Source: Flavobacterium azooxidireducens (GTDB taxonomy: Bacteria > Bacteroidota > Bacteroidia > Flavobacteriales > Flavobacteriaceae). From it: a DNA stretch of 64,000 nucleotides. This document shows, piece by piece, positions 45,485 through 54,865 of the stretch. Each line of letters begins with the position of its first letter. The stretch's first letter is position 1. Position numbers and translations under genes: made by a program. Under the pieces are notes generated by a model. That model was not told the origin of the DNA. It ran no database searches and saw nothing but the letters and a program-made list of their open reading frames with translations. The stretch lies in NCBI RefSeq assembly GCF_023195775.1, contig NZ_CP096205.1, positions 3,369,001-3,433,000 on the forward strand. Direction: 5' to 3'.

Positions 45485-45829
45485 ATGGCGACAACAATTT
45501 ACGAATTAAGAAAGAAACCGAAATTATTATTTACATTTAATGATAGTGATTTTCATTTGATTGATGATGATAATCCTTCAAATAGTGGTGATTTCAAATA
45601 CAATTCTATTATTTCGGTTAATTTAGTTAAAGGTAAAACCAATTGGATTATATCAATTTTTAGTTTAGTAATTGATTTTATTTTTGATTTAGGAATTTTT
45701 AGTAAGTATAAGGAAAAAGATAAATTAATTATTAAATCAAAGAATTCAACGATTGAAATTCCACTGTTTAAAGTTGATAAAAAGGAAGTTGAAGCTTTAG
45801 TTTTTAAATTTAAAGAAATTAATAAATAA
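45485..45829 (+). CDS. Small protein of unknown function
   Basis: 114 residues from the ATG at 45485, 3 bases after the methyltransferase stop. N-terminal beta-rich segment (YELRKKPKLLFTFNDSDFHLIDDDN), a central hydrophobic stretch (NWIISIFSLVIDFIFDLGIF) that may be a membrane or membrane-associated helix, and a C-terminal KLIIKSKNSTIEIPLF region. I do not recognise it. Ends 8 bases before the convergent thrB. Confidence 0.7.
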   Translation: MATTIYELRKKPKLLFTFNDSDFHLIDDDNPSNSGDFKYNSIISVNLVKGKTNWIISIFSLVIDFIFDLGIFSKYKEKDKLIIKSKNSTIEIPLFKVDKKEVEALVFKFKEINK

Positions 45830-45837
45830 GTAGTTTT

Positions 45838-46758
45838 TTAAATCACTCTCACCCCAAAATCACAAACCTTCGAAACATAAATAGCATATTCAATTCCGGT
45901 TTTTGAATAGACTTCTTTAATTTTATCGCCCACATTTTCAGCTGTTTGAATTCCTTTACTCAATGCATAAATTGATGGTCCTGAACCGGAAATTCCGCAA
46001 CCTAACGCACCATTTTCTAAAGCAACTTTTTTGACATTATCAAATTCGGGAATTAAGTTTTTTCGATAAGGTTCAGCTACAACATCTTGCAAACAACGAC
46101 CCATTAAAGCATAATTTTCGGTATATAATCCACTGATGAAACCACCTAAATTTCCCCATTGTGTAATGGCTGTTTTTAGCGGAATTTCTTTAGGTAAAAC
46201 TTTCCTTGCTTCCGAAGTTTTTACTTCAATATGCGGATGAATAATTGTTACATACAAATCATTCGGACTATTAATTTTAATAACTTCCAACGGATCATAA
46301 CCACGAACTAACGTAAATCTGCCCAAAATTGCAGGAGCCACATTATCGGCGTGATAACTTCCACTGGCCAAAAATTCACCTTCCATTGCAAACGGAATTA
46401 AATCTTTTCGATGCAAAGGGTTTCCTAATAACTCATTAATTCCAACTACAACTCCTGCTGCACTTGCCGCACTGCTTCCAATTCCACTTCCGGCTTTAAT
46501 TTTTTTGTGGATTTCAATCTCAAATCCAAATTCTAAATCCAAGTGGTTTAACATTGCCAATCCGGCAACACCCGCTACATTTTTATTTGTTTCCAAAGGC
46601 AAATCGGCTCCGGTTATTTTTGTAATTCGGATTCCTTTTTCATCGCTTTTGCGAATAATCATTTCATCGCCAATGCCTTCTAAACACAATCCTAACACAT
46701 CAAATCCACAGGATAAGTTGGCTACGGTGGCAGGGCAGAATATTTTTATTTGGTTCAT
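45838..46758 (-). CDS. thrB: Homoserine kinase
   Basis: 306 residues, GHMP kinase family. The ATP-binding loop is KAGSGIGSSAASAAGVV; the N-terminal FCPATVANLSCGFDVLGL and the C-terminal GCGISGSGPSIYAL are typical. It phosphorylates homoserine for threonine synthesis. It follows thrA on the same strand, separated by 122 bases of repeat sequence. thrC, which usually completes the operon, is not present downstream. Confidence 0.97.
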   Translation of the reverse strand: MNQIKIFCPATVANLSCGFDVLGLCLEGIGDEMIIRKSDEKGIRITKITGADLPLETNKNVAGVAGLAMLNHLDLEFGFEIEIHKKIKAGSGIGSSAASAAGVVVGINELLGNPLHRKDLIPFAMEGEFLASGSYHADNVAPAILGRFTLVRGYDPLEVIKINSPNDLYVTIIHPHIEVKTSEARKVLPKEIPLKTAITQWGNLGGFISGLYTENYALMGRCLQDVVAEPYRKNLIPEFDNVKKVALENGALGCGISGSGPSIYALSKGIQTAENVGDKIKEVYSKTGIEYAIYVSKVCDFGVRVI

Positions 46759-46778
46759 TTTAGTTAGGGTTTAAGTTT

Positions 46779-46876
46779 GTTTAAAATAGTTTAGATGGTT
46801 TAAGTTTGTTTAAATTGGTTGAGTTAGTAGATACCAACAACTTTTAAACATTTAAACCATTTAAACTATTTTAAAC
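46779..46876. repeat. 24-bp inverted repeat between thrA and thrB
   Basis: Arms at 46779-46802 and 46853-46876 are complementary at 23 of 24 positions (the odd one is G-T), made of GTTTAAAATAGTTTAGATGG-type words. The 50-base loop also holds repeat copies of TTTAAGTTTGTTTAAA. It would fold into a strong RNA hairpin in the thr transcript. Confidence 0.85.
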
Positions 46877-46880
46877 AATT

Positions 46881-49328
46881 CTATACATTTCCAATCCGAA
46901 TCACATCCGCAAAAATACCCGAAGCAGTCACAGCAGCACCGGCACCGGCTCCTTTGATTATCAGCGGTTGATCTACATATCGATCGGTGAAAAATTCAAC
47001 TATATTGTCTTTTCCTTCCAAATTGTAAAACGGACTTTCCTTTGGAATAAATTGTAAACCAACACTGGCTTTTCCGTTATCGAATTTAGCAACAAATTTC
47101 AAACGACAATCTTTTTCTTTCGCTTCTTTTAATAAATTCTCAAAATGACTCGAGTGTTTGATTAAGGATTTGAAAAAGTCTTCATTGGTTTTGGTTTCCA
47201 TACATTCTTTTGGTAAAAACGAAATATTTTCAATGTCTTCCATTTCCATTTGATAACCGCTTTCGCGAATAAGAATCAGAATTTTTCGAGCCACATCAAC
47301 ACCACTTAAATCGATTTTTGGATCAGGTTCGGTGAATCCTTGCACGCCGGCCTCTTTCACTACGTCGTGAAAAGTATAGGTTTCGCTAAAATTATTAAAA
47401 ATAAAGTTCAAACTTCCTGATAAAACGGCTTGAATTTTATGAATTCGATCTCCAGATGCAATTAAATGTTTCAACGTATCAATAATTGGCAAACCAGCTC
47501 CAACATTCGTTTCAAACAAAAAAGGAGCATTGTATTTTCGCGATAAGCGTTTCAAATTCAAATAATTATCATACTCAGATGAACAAGCTATTTTGTTGCA
47601 CGTTACCACCGCAATATTTTTTCGAAGATAATGTTCGTAGGTTTTCGAAACTTCAGTATTCGCCGTAATATCAACAAAAATGCTGTTGCGAAGATTGAGG
47701 GCTTTTGTTTTTTCAATAAAATCAGCTTTTGAAGTTTTTTCACCATTATCCAAATCAGTTTTCCAATCTTTTAATGAAATTCCTTCTTCATCAAAAACCA
47801 TTTTTCTGGAATTGGAAAGTGCAATAACCCGCAGATTTATTTTTAAATTTTCTTTTAAGAATTTCTTTTGTTGGTGAATTTGTTCGATGAATTTTTCGCC
47901 TACATTTCCAACGCCCATCACAAATAAATTCAGCTGCTTTGTTTGCTCTTCAAAAAAGCGTTCGTGTAATGTATTCAATGCTTTTTTTACATCATTTTCA
48001 TTGATTACCACAGAAATATTTCGCTCTGAAGCACCTTGGGCAATCGCACGAATATTTACGTTATTCTTGCCTAATGTACTAAACATTTTCCCACTAATTC
48101 CTTGGTGATTTTTCATTTGTTCGCCTACCAAAGCCACGATACACAAATCTTTTTCAACCACACACGGATTGATTTTTTGTTGTGAATTTTCTAATTCAAA
48201 GATTTTATCAATCGCTGTTTTTGCCAAATCTGCATCCGCATTCAAAATTCCAATGCAAATGGAATGTTCTGAAGAAGCTTGTGTGATAAAAATAACATTG
48301 ATGGAATGATTTGACAATACTTCAAACAAACGTTTGGAAACTCCGGCAACACCCACCATTCCTGAACCTTCTAACGTTATCAAACTGATTTTGTCGATAT
48401 GCGAAATTCCTTTAATGGGATTTCCGTTTGGATTGGATTCAGATGAAATATAGGTTCCAAAAGCTTCCGGTTCAAACGTATTTTTTATCCAAATTGGAAT
48501 ATTTTTACTCAAAACCGGCTGAATTGTAGGCGGATAAAGCACTTTTGCTCCAAAATGAGACAATTCCATAGCTTCTTCATACGTGATTTTTTCAATGGGT
48601 TGAGCTTGTTTTACAATTTTAGGATTGGCGGTAAACATTCCGTTCACATCGGTCCAAATTTCCAATTCTGTTACGTTCAAGGCTGCTGCTAAAATTGCTG
48701 CTGTATAATCGGAACCACCACGACCTAAAGTTGTTGTGTTTTTATTTGATGACGAGGCAATAAAACCAGGAATGACAGTCACTTGTGTAGAATCTTCTGA
48801 AAAATAATTTTGAATATTTTTGTTTGTTAATTCAAAATATACTTCAGCTTTACCAAAATTTGTATCTGTTTTGATGAGTTCGCGACTGTCTTTAAAACTA
48901 CTATTTGCTACCTTTTGTTTCATCGCTTCAGCAATGATGTAAGATGATAATAGTTCACCAAAACTCACAATCATATCTGAAGTACGAGCGGTCAATTCAC
49001 CCAATAAATAGCAACCATCCAACAAGGTTTCTAAATAGGAGATGTTCTTTTTACAATAATGTAACAAAGCCGTTTGTTCGTTTGCCGGAACCAATTCTTT
49101 AATGGCTTCGAGGTGTTTTTTCTCAATTTGTAAAACGACATCACGATAAGAATCATCTTTTGAAGCTGCTTTTGAAGCCGCCGATATAAGCAAATCCGTA
49201 ACGCCACTGAAGGCTGAAACTGCTACTATTAACTTATCTTCTTTTGATTTTTGTTCAACAATTTCGAGGACTAACTTTATATTTTGAGCATTGGCAACCG
49301 AAGTTCCGCCGAATTTTAATACCTTCAT
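46881..49328 (-). CDS. thrA: Bifunctional aspartokinase / homoserine dehydrogenase
   Basis: 815 residues: aspartokinase (about 1-290, KFGGTSVANAQNIKLVLEI, GRGGSDYTAAILAAAL), two ACT domains (about 310-460, ISLITLEGSGMVGVAGV and LCIVALVGEQMKNHQGISG) and homoserine dehydrogenase (about 465-815, MGVGNVGEKFIEQI, TNVGAGLPIIDTL, GSLNFIFNNF). It catalyses the first and third steps from aspartate to threonine and methionine, with feedback control through ACT. First gene of the thrAB unit. Confidence 0.97.
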   Translation of the reverse strand: MKVLKFGGTSVANAQNIKLVLEIVEQKSKEDKLIVAVSAFSGVTDLLISAASKAASKDDSYRDVVLQIEKKHLEAIKELVPANEQTALLHYCKKNISYLETLLDGCYLLGELTARTSDMIVSFGELLSSYIIAEAMKQKVANSSFKDSRELIKTDTNFGKAEVYFELTNKNIQNYFSEDSTQVTVIPGFIASSSNKNTTTLGRGGSDYTAAILAAALNVTELEIWTDVNGMFTANPKIVKQAQPIEKITYEEAMELSHFGAKVLYPPTIQPVLSKNIPIWIKNTFEPEAFGTYISSESNPNGNPIKGISHIDKISLITLEGSGMVGVAGVSKRLFEVLSNHSINVIFITQASSEHSICIGILNADADLAKTAIDKIFELENSQQKINPCVVEKDLCIVALVGEQMKNHQGISGKMFSTLGKNNVNIRAIAQGASERNISVVINENDVKKALNTLHERFFEEQTKQLNLFVMGVGNVGEKFIEQIHQQKKFLKENLKINLRVIALSNSRKMVFDEEGISLKDWKTDLDNGEKTSKADFIEKTKALNLRNSIFVDITANTEVSKTYEHYLRKNIAVVTCNKIACSSEYDNYLNLKRLSRKYNAPFLFETNVGAGLPIIDTLKHLIASGDRIHKIQAVLSGSLNFIFNNFSETYTFHDVVKEAGVQGFTEPDPKIDLSGVDVARKILILIRESGYQMEMEDIENISFLPKECMETKTNEDFFKSLIKHSSHFENLLKEAKEKDCRLKFVAKFDNGKASVGLQFIPKESPFYNLEGKDNIVEFFTDRYVDQPLIIKGAGAGAAVTASGIFADVIRIGNV

Positions 49329-49385
49329 TTGATTATTTTTTACTGGAAAACATAGATTTTATATTATTCTTTCGAATAAGCATAG

Positions 49386-49487
49386 ATGCGGATGATATGT
49401 GAAAATTATACCCCGAATGGGGTTGTAGTTGTAGAAGATGTGCCAAAAGAAAATCCGTTCAACGAACTGAAGGATGGATTTGAATAA
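49386..49487 (+). CDS. Possible small ORF of 33 residues or gene remnant
   Basis: MRMICENYTPNGVVVVEDVPKENPFNELKDGFE, read ATG to TAA, in the 270-base gap between divergent thrA and the hydrate-repair gene. An in-frame TAG lies immediately upstream, so it cannot be longer at the 5' end. The residue pattern looks like real coding sequence (charged, no low complexity), but there is no clear ribosome binding site and no family I recognise. It may be the tail of a decayed gene. Confidence 0.3.
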   Translation: MRMICENYTPNGVVVVEDVPKENPFNELKDGFE

Positions 49488-49598
49488 AATATGTTCTTTT
49501 GTGATTTCATCTGAAACAAATGTAATAAATTTACCTAAAGAAAAAAGTAAATTTAAACTTTTTGCGAATATTTCAATAAATTTTCAAATCTGATACGG

Positions 49599-51095
49599 AT
49601 GAAAATATTTAATGCAGAAAAAATCAAGGAACTTGACAAATTAACAATTCAAAAGCAACAAATCACTTCTTTAGAATTGATGGAAAGAGCAGCTCTGCAA
49701 GCTTTTTTGTGGTTGGTAAATCATTTTCATGATAAAAAAACCGTTTATCACATTTTTTGTGGAGTAGGAAATAATGGTGGAGACGGATTGGTAATTGCTC
49801 GAATGTTGAAGCAAAATTACTTTGATGCTCATGTATATGTTGTTCCGTTTAATGAAAATTTTTCAGCCGATTTTAATGCTAATCTTGGCCGTTTAAAGGA
49901 ATGCAATCTGGGTTATGACGTGATTAGTGAAGCAACGGAATTTCCTGATATTGCTGAAAATCATATTATTATTGATGCTATTTTCGGAATTGGATTAACT
50001 AGAGAATTAGCGGATTGGATTCAAAAACTCATTCAAAAAATAAATTATCACAAATCTTTTAAAGTTTCAATTGATGTTCCTTCGGGATTATTTTTAGATA
50101 AAAAAACAACGATTGCCATTCATTCGGATGTGGTTCTAACATTTCAATTACCCAAATTGGCATTTTATCTTCCTGATAATGAGAATTTTATTAATGACAT
50201 TGAATTGTTACAGATTGATTTAGATGAAAAATCCATTGAATCCATTCCAACCAATTATTATTACACGGATTTGAATAAGATAAAAAAGCGTTACAAACCC
50301 ATTTCAAAATTTTCACATAAAGGAACGCAAGGTCATGTTTTGTTGATTGGTGGTTGTTTTGGGAAAATAGGAGCGATGGTATTGGCCTCACAAGCAGCTT
50401 TGCGTTCCGGTTGTGGATTAGCAACGGTTTATATACCAAAATGCGGCTATGAAATTATGCAAACCGCAACTCCGGAAGCCATGGTTATGACCGATGAAAA
50501 TTATCATAAAATAACCAACATTGAATTTAATTTTCAACCCAAAGCAATAGGAATTGGGATGGGAATTGGTCAAGATGAGGAAACAACTCAAGCTTTTCAT
50601 CACTTTTTAAAAAATAATTCCATTCCGTTAGTAATTGATGCGGATGCGTTGAATATTCTTTCTGAAAATCCGGAATGGCTAAATTTATTGCCTAAAAACT
50701 CAATTTTAACACCACATCCAAAAGAGTTAGAACGATTAATTGGAACTTGGGAAGACGATTTTGAAAAAATTGAAAAAGTAAAAACGTTTGCTAAAACCTA
50801 TCATTTGATCGTTTTAATCAAAGGTGCTTTTACCTTAATTATAGATGATAAAAATGTGTATGTCAATTCTTCCGGAAATCAAGCGTTAGCCACGGGTGGG
50901 AGTGGAGATGTTTTATCAGGAATGATTACGAGTTTTCGAGCTCAAGGTTATTCAGCTGTGGATGCAGCACTTTTAGGAGTTTACTTTCATGGGCGAACGG
51001 CTGATATAGCCATGAATGATATGGGTTATGAAGGTTTTATTGCTTCGGATATTATTCATTATCTAGGAAAAGTTTTTTTGGAGTTGAAAAAATAG
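49599..51095 (+). CDS. nnr: Bifunctional NAD(P)H-hydrate epimerase / ADP-dependent dehydratase
   Basis: 498 residues. YjeF N-terminal epimerase domain (about 1-210; FCGVGNNGGDGLVIARML and IIDAIFGIGLTRE) is fused to a ribokinase-like dehydratase (about 225-498; HKGTQGHVLLIGGCFGKIGA, LTPHPKELERLIG, ATGGSGDVLSGMI). The enzyme repairs damaged NADHX and NADPHX. Full length for the fused bacterial form. Its divergent partner is thrA. Confidence 0.96.
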   Translation: MKIFNAEKIKELDKLTIQKQQITSLELMERAALQAFLWLVNHFHDKKTVYHIFCGVGNNGGDGLVIARMLKQNYFDAHVYVVPFNENFSADFNANLGRLKECNLGYDVISEATEFPDIAENHIIIDAIFGIGLTRELADWIQKLIQKINYHKSFKVSIDVPSGLFLDKKTTIAIHSDVVLTFQLPKLAFYLPDNENFINDIELLQIDLDEKSIESIPTNYYYTDLNKIKKRYKPISKFSHKGTQGHVLLIGGCFGKIGAMVLASQAALRSGCGLATVYIPKCGYEIMQTATPEAMVMTDENYHKITNIEFNFQPKAIGIGMGIGQDEETTQAFHHFLKNNSIPLVIDADALNILSENPEWLNLLPKNSILTPHPKELERLIGTWEDDFEKIEKVKTFAKTYHLIVLIKGAFTLIIDDKNVYVNSSGNQALATGGSGDVLSGMITSFRAQGYSAVDAALLGVYFHGRTADIAMNDMGYEGFIASDIIHYLGKVFLELKK

Positions 51096-51115
51096 TGTTT
51101 TAAAAAAAAATAGTT

Positions 51116-51610
51116 CTACAACATTTTTTGCATAAAAACAGAGTCCAACCAACGATTAAATTTAAAACCGGATTCTTTTATTATACCTACATTTTTAAAT
51201 CCATATTTTTCGTGAAAGAGAATACTTTCTGTGTTTTCTGCATCAATCACACCAATCATCGTATGTAAACCTTGTTCTTTTGCTAATTCGATTAATGTTT
51301 GAAGCAATTTTCCGCCTACACCTTTTCCTTTAAAATCATTGGAAACATAAACGGAATGTTCTACTGTAAACCGATACGCATCGCGAAAGCGAAATTCGCC
51401 ATACATTCCAAATCCGGCAATTTTTCCATCCATTTGTGCTACAATTACAGGAAAGTTTTTATTTGTTTTATCAATCAATAATTCACTTTGTTTGGCTAAA
51501 CTTCTTGGTTCATAATCATATAAAGAGGAAGAATGTAAAATATTATCATTAATAATGTTCAAAATACTTGGCACATCTATTTCGGAATATGGTCTGATTT
51601 CTATTGTCAT
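51116..51610 (-). CDS. GNAT N-acetyltransferase (phosphinothricin acetyltransferase-like)
   Basis: 164 residues with the acetyl-CoA pyrophosphate loop FKGKGVGGKLLQTL and IGVIDAENTESILFHEKYGFKNVG. Layout is that of the PAT/YncA group, which acetylates small amines or methionine analogues. The true substrate is unknown. Converges on the hydrate-repair gene with a 20-base gap. Confidence 0.88.
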   Translation of the reverse strand: MTIEIRPYSEIDVPSILNIINDNILHSSSLYDYEPRSLAKQSELLIDKTNKNFPVIVAQMDGKIAGFGMYGEFRFRDAYRFTVEHSVYVSNDFKGKGVGGKLLQTLIELAKEQGLHTMIGVIDAENTESILFHEKYGFKNVGIIKESGFKFNRWLDSVFMQKML

Positions 51611-51738
51611 GTTGTTGAAAAGTTGTTCAAATATAACAAAACTTTAGTTGTTGTAACCTCCTTTTTTTGATGTTTAAATTATAAATTTGTTGTTGTTGCA
51701 TTGTGTATTTTGCGGCAATTAATTTTCATCAAAAAGAA

Positions 51739-53400
51739 ATGATTTATCCCAAAATAGCGTTAGCCCAAAGCATCATCGAAATTTGTCACGCCAAAGGAAT
51801 TCAACACATTGTTATTGCTCCGGGTTCGCGAAATGCACCGTTAACTATCGGTTTTACTGCTAATCCGTATTTCACTTGCTACAGTATTGCAGATGAACGT
51901 TGTGCCGCTTTTTTTGCAATGGGAATTGCTCAACAAATTGGCAAACCGGTGGTAGTTGTTTGCACATCAGGGTCGGCTGTATTGAATTTTTATCCGGCTG
52001 TAGCTGAAGCTTTTTACAGTATGATTCCGTTGGTAGTTATTTCTGCTGACAGACCACAATCGATGGTTGATATTGGAGACGGACAAACTATTCGTCAGGA
52101 AAATGTACTGGCAAATCATACGCATTTTAATGCTAATTTATCAGAGGAGGCTTCAGAAGAAAATGACTTATTAATTAACGAAGCGTTTAATAAAGCCTTT
52201 TCAAAATCGGGACCTACTCATATTAATGCACCGTTTGAAGAACCATTATATGAAACTATTACAGTTCCAACGGTTGATACTATGATTTCTACGTTTGGCA
52301 AAGTGTATAAAACTATTCCATTTGAAGATATCATTGCCTCGACAAATATCTGGAATACGGCTCGGAAGAAACTAATTTTAGTAGGAACTCTTAATCCAAA
52401 TGAAATTGAAAGTTCAATAATCTCTCATTTTGCCAATGATCCTTCGGTTTTAGTGATGACTGAGACAACTTCTAATTTGTATCATGAATCGTTTTTAAAT
52501 AACATAGATGCTATAATTACGCCTTTTTCAATAGAAGATTTTGAAGATTTCCAACCTGAAGTTGTACTCACTTTTGGAGGAATGATTGTGTCGAAACGCA
52601 TTAAATCATTTTTACGAAATTATCAGCCAACTCATCATTGGCATGTAGACAGACACAGAGCATATAATACGTTTGGAAGTTTGACTTATCATTTTGAAGT
52701 CAATCCGAATGATTTTTTTAATCAGTTTTTACCTTATACAAAGTATATTCAGAGTAATTATAGCGATTTAGGTTTGCGAATTAAAGCATTACGAAAAGAA
52801 AAACATACAACTTATATGGCAAATCTTCCGTTCTGCGATTTTAAAGCCTTTGAACAAATTATTAATCAACTGCCGCATAATCTTCATTTGCAAGTGGGAA
52901 ACAGTTCGTCTATTCGCTACATGCAATTGTTTGATTTACCGCAGTCGGTGGAGGTTTTTTGCAATCGAGGAACGAGTGGAATTGATGGAAGCACATCAAC
53001 CGCCATTGGTGCAGCAATAGCTTCTGAAAAAGATACTTTGCTAATAACAGGTGATGTGAGTTTTTTTTATGACAGTAATGGGTTGTGGAATAATTATATC
53101 CCAAAAAAATTTAAAATTATTATCATTAATAATGGAGGAGGAGGTATTTTTCGCATTTTGCCCGGTCATGAAGAAAATGAAACGTTTCACACATACTTTG
53201 AAACAGCTCATTGTTTAACGGCGGAACAATTGGCTACGATGTATCAGTTTGGTTATCGAAAAGCAAGTACGATAGAAACGTTGGAGAAGGAGTTAAAGGC
53301 ATTTTTTGCTGAAACAGAAGTACCTCAAATTTTGGAAATTTTTACTCCAACGTATGAAAATGATAAGTTGTTGAAGGATTATTTTAGGAAGTTAGTTTAA
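51739..53400 (+). CDS. menD: 2-succinyl-5-enolpyruvyl-6-hydroxy-3-cyclohexene-1-carboxylate synthase
   Basis: 553 residues from the ATG at 51739; an in-frame GTG at 51703 would add 12 residues not seen in MenD. ThDP enzyme: activating glutamate in ADERCAAFFAMGIAQ, GSAVLNFYPAVAEA, and the cofactor-binding GDVSFFYDSNGLWNN...NNGGGGIF. It joins isochorismate and 2-oxoglutarate in menaquinone synthesis. Its last codons lie in a 111-bp direct duplication. Confidence 0.97.
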   Translation: MIYPKIALAQSIIEICHAKGIQHIVIAPGSRNAPLTIGFTANPYFTCYSIADERCAAFFAMGIAQQIGKPVVVVCTSGSAVLNFYPAVAEAFYSMIPLVVISADRPQSMVDIGDGQTIRQENVLANHTHFNANLSEEASEENDLLINEAFNKAFSKSGPTHINAPFEEPLYETITVPTVDTMISTFGKVYKTIPFEDIIASTNIWNTARKKLILVGTLNPNEIESSIISHFANDPSVLVMTETTSNLYHESFLNNIDAIITPFSIEDFEDFQPEVVLTFGGMIVSKRIKSFLRNYQPTHHWHVDRHRAYNTFGSLTYHFEVNPNDFFNQFLPYTKYIQSNYSDLGLRIKALRKEKHTTYMANLPFCDFKAFEQIINQLPHNLHLQVGNSSSIRYMQLFDLPQSVEVFCNRGTSGIDGSTSTAIGAAIASEKDTLLITGDVSFFYDSNGLWNNYIPKKFKIIIINNGGGGIFRILPGHEENETFHTYFETAHCLTAEQLATMYQFGYRKASTIETLEKELKAFFAETEVPQILEIFTPTYENDKLLKDYFRKLV

Positions 53401-53446
53401 ATTTTGTAAACCTACTCTTTTCTTGTTATAGAAAAATAAGATTTTT
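53336..53446. repeat. Direct duplication, copy 1 (menD tail and end of the next gene)
   Basis: About 101 of 111 bases match 54717-54827 at a constant offset of 1381 bases. Copy 1 spans the last ~20 codons of menD and the 3' end of the convergent gene. Confidence 0.9.
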
Positions 53447-54530
53447 CTCCCGCAAGAATATATTCATGTTTTCGGCTCAAAGAATCCTGAAAGATCAAGC
53501 GTGCTTTAAATTTTAAATCCTTTGGTTCTATTGTTGTAGCTCCGGTAATTGCTTTGTATCCTAAGTATTGGTAACTGAAGTTTATAGGTAGGCTGTCAAT
53601 CCACTTGATTTGACCTTCTTCATTTTTAATTTCAATCAAATCAACTGAAGATCCCAAATTTTGAAGTTCCATTGAAATTGCCCAAGAACGATCTTTTTGA
53701 AATCCTGTAAACCGTTCTTGATAGGTAAATTGTTGTTTTCTGTCTGTTTCCCAAAAATCATAGTTAATCCTACCATCTATTACTGGTCCGTCTAGATTTT
53801 CAACTTTTAAAATAACATATGGTGTTTCATCACCCAATAAAGGGAAACCACAAGGTTTTCGTTTGTCTAGAAGGGCATAATCTAAACAAATAGCTTTTTG
53901 CAATTGATTTTTTGTTAAACGTATCGTGTCAAGTTTAGATTTATTTTTTTCAAACAATCTATATAGTTTAAAAGGGTAAGGTATGTCTTCGATGTTTTTT
54001 GTATCAATCAGATGAAATCGATAAAGCGTATCGTTCACATCAATTACTTTTAAAAAAAAATTTCCATCTCTTCCATATCGTCCAAACAGAGCCGGATTTG
54101 TAATTTTGAGATAATGATTTGGCGTTAGTTTTGTCATTTCTTTTTGCAAAGAAAGCATTGAAATTTCATATTGCTCTTTGTTTCGGTTAAATGAATTATG
54201 CCGCATGATTGCTTCTGCAATAAAAATATATATTCCCACAACAATCGGAACAACTACAAGTAAAATAGGAATTAAATAGGCATACCAAGGCGTTTTAATT
54301 TGTTCTTTTGCCTTCATAATCATTACTATAGCTGGCGAAGGATCATACAATTTGCCTTCTTTTCGAATAGCATAGACCTTACCAAGACTAAAAAACGGAA
54401 GCCAAAATAAGTGAAATACATTTTGGCGAACTTCAAATTTTGTATCGCCCCAATCTAAATCGGTTATCGCTAAATCTTCTGCAGTGTAGGATTTTAATTT
54501 AAAACTATACCAACCAAATATAAAACTCAT
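53412..54530 (-). CDS. Membrane protein of unknown function
   Basis: 372 residues. An N-terminal cytoplasmic stretch (SYTAEDLAITDLDWGDTKFEVRQNVFHLFWLPFF) and one strong membrane segment (YAYLIPILLVVVPIVVGIYIFIAEA, about 100-125) precede a large soluble part with charged, beta-rich sequence (NHYLKITNPALFGRYGRDGNFFLKVIDVNDTLYRFHLI ... KFKARLIFQDSLSRKHEYILAG). I do not recognise the family. It is convergent with menD (11-base gap) and lies inside a duplicated segment, so it may be a recent arrival or a duplicated gene. Confidence 0.7.
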   Translation of the reverse strand: MSFIFGWYSFKLKSYTAEDLAITDLDWGDTKFEVRQNVFHLFWLPFFSLGKVYAIRKEGKLYDPSPAIVMIMKAKEQIKTPWYAYLIPILLVVVPIVVGIYIFIAEAIMRHNSFNRNKEQYEISMLSLQKEMTKLTPNHYLKITNPALFGRYGRDGNFFLKVIDVNDTLYRFHLIDTKNIEDIPYPFKLYRLFEKNKSKLDTIRLTKNQLQKAICLDYALLDKRKPCGFPLLGDETPYVILKVENLDGPVIDGRINYDFWETDRKQQFTYQERFTGFQKDRSWAISMELQNLGSSVDLIEIKNEEGQIKWIDSLPINFSYQYLGYKAITGATTIEPKDLKFKARLIFQDSLSRKHEYILAGEKSYFSITRKE

Positions 54531-54716
54531 ATTTTTTATTTTTAAGATGTGGTGTTTACGGCTTTGAAAATGCTAAAATACTAAATTTATTAGGATTGAG
54601 GATTTCTGAAATCTTAATCCTCTTGAGAAACTATTTTTTAGATTGGAATTGTTTCAAAGGACTAACTTCGATATATTACTTTATTATTTTTGTAGAAAAG
54701 AATTAACTAAAATCCT

Positions 54717-54827
54717 AAATTTTTATACTAACATATAAAAATGATAAGTTGTTGAAGGATTATTTTAGGAAGTTGGTTTAAATTTTGTAAACGTGCTCTT
54801 TTCTTGTTATATAAAAATAATATTTTT
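54717..54827. pseudogene. Direct duplication, copy 2: remnant of the menD tail and the neighbouring gene's end
   Basis: Carries the end of menD (encoding NDKLLKDYFRKLV then TAA, unchanged at protein level) and the start of the 3' end of the neighbouring gene, then homology stops at 54827. There is no start or upstream menD sequence, so it is a fragment. It sits in the 501-base gap 54531-55031, which holds no gene. Confidence 0.85.
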
Positions 54828-54865
54828 TACATTTCTCTTTCCAAGTATTCCAATAGTTTCTTTTT

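Noticed and set aside
51703..51738. GTG start giving a longer MenD
   Set aside because: The additional 12 residues are not typical of MenD, and the ATG at 51739 starts at the conserved MIYPKIALAQS.
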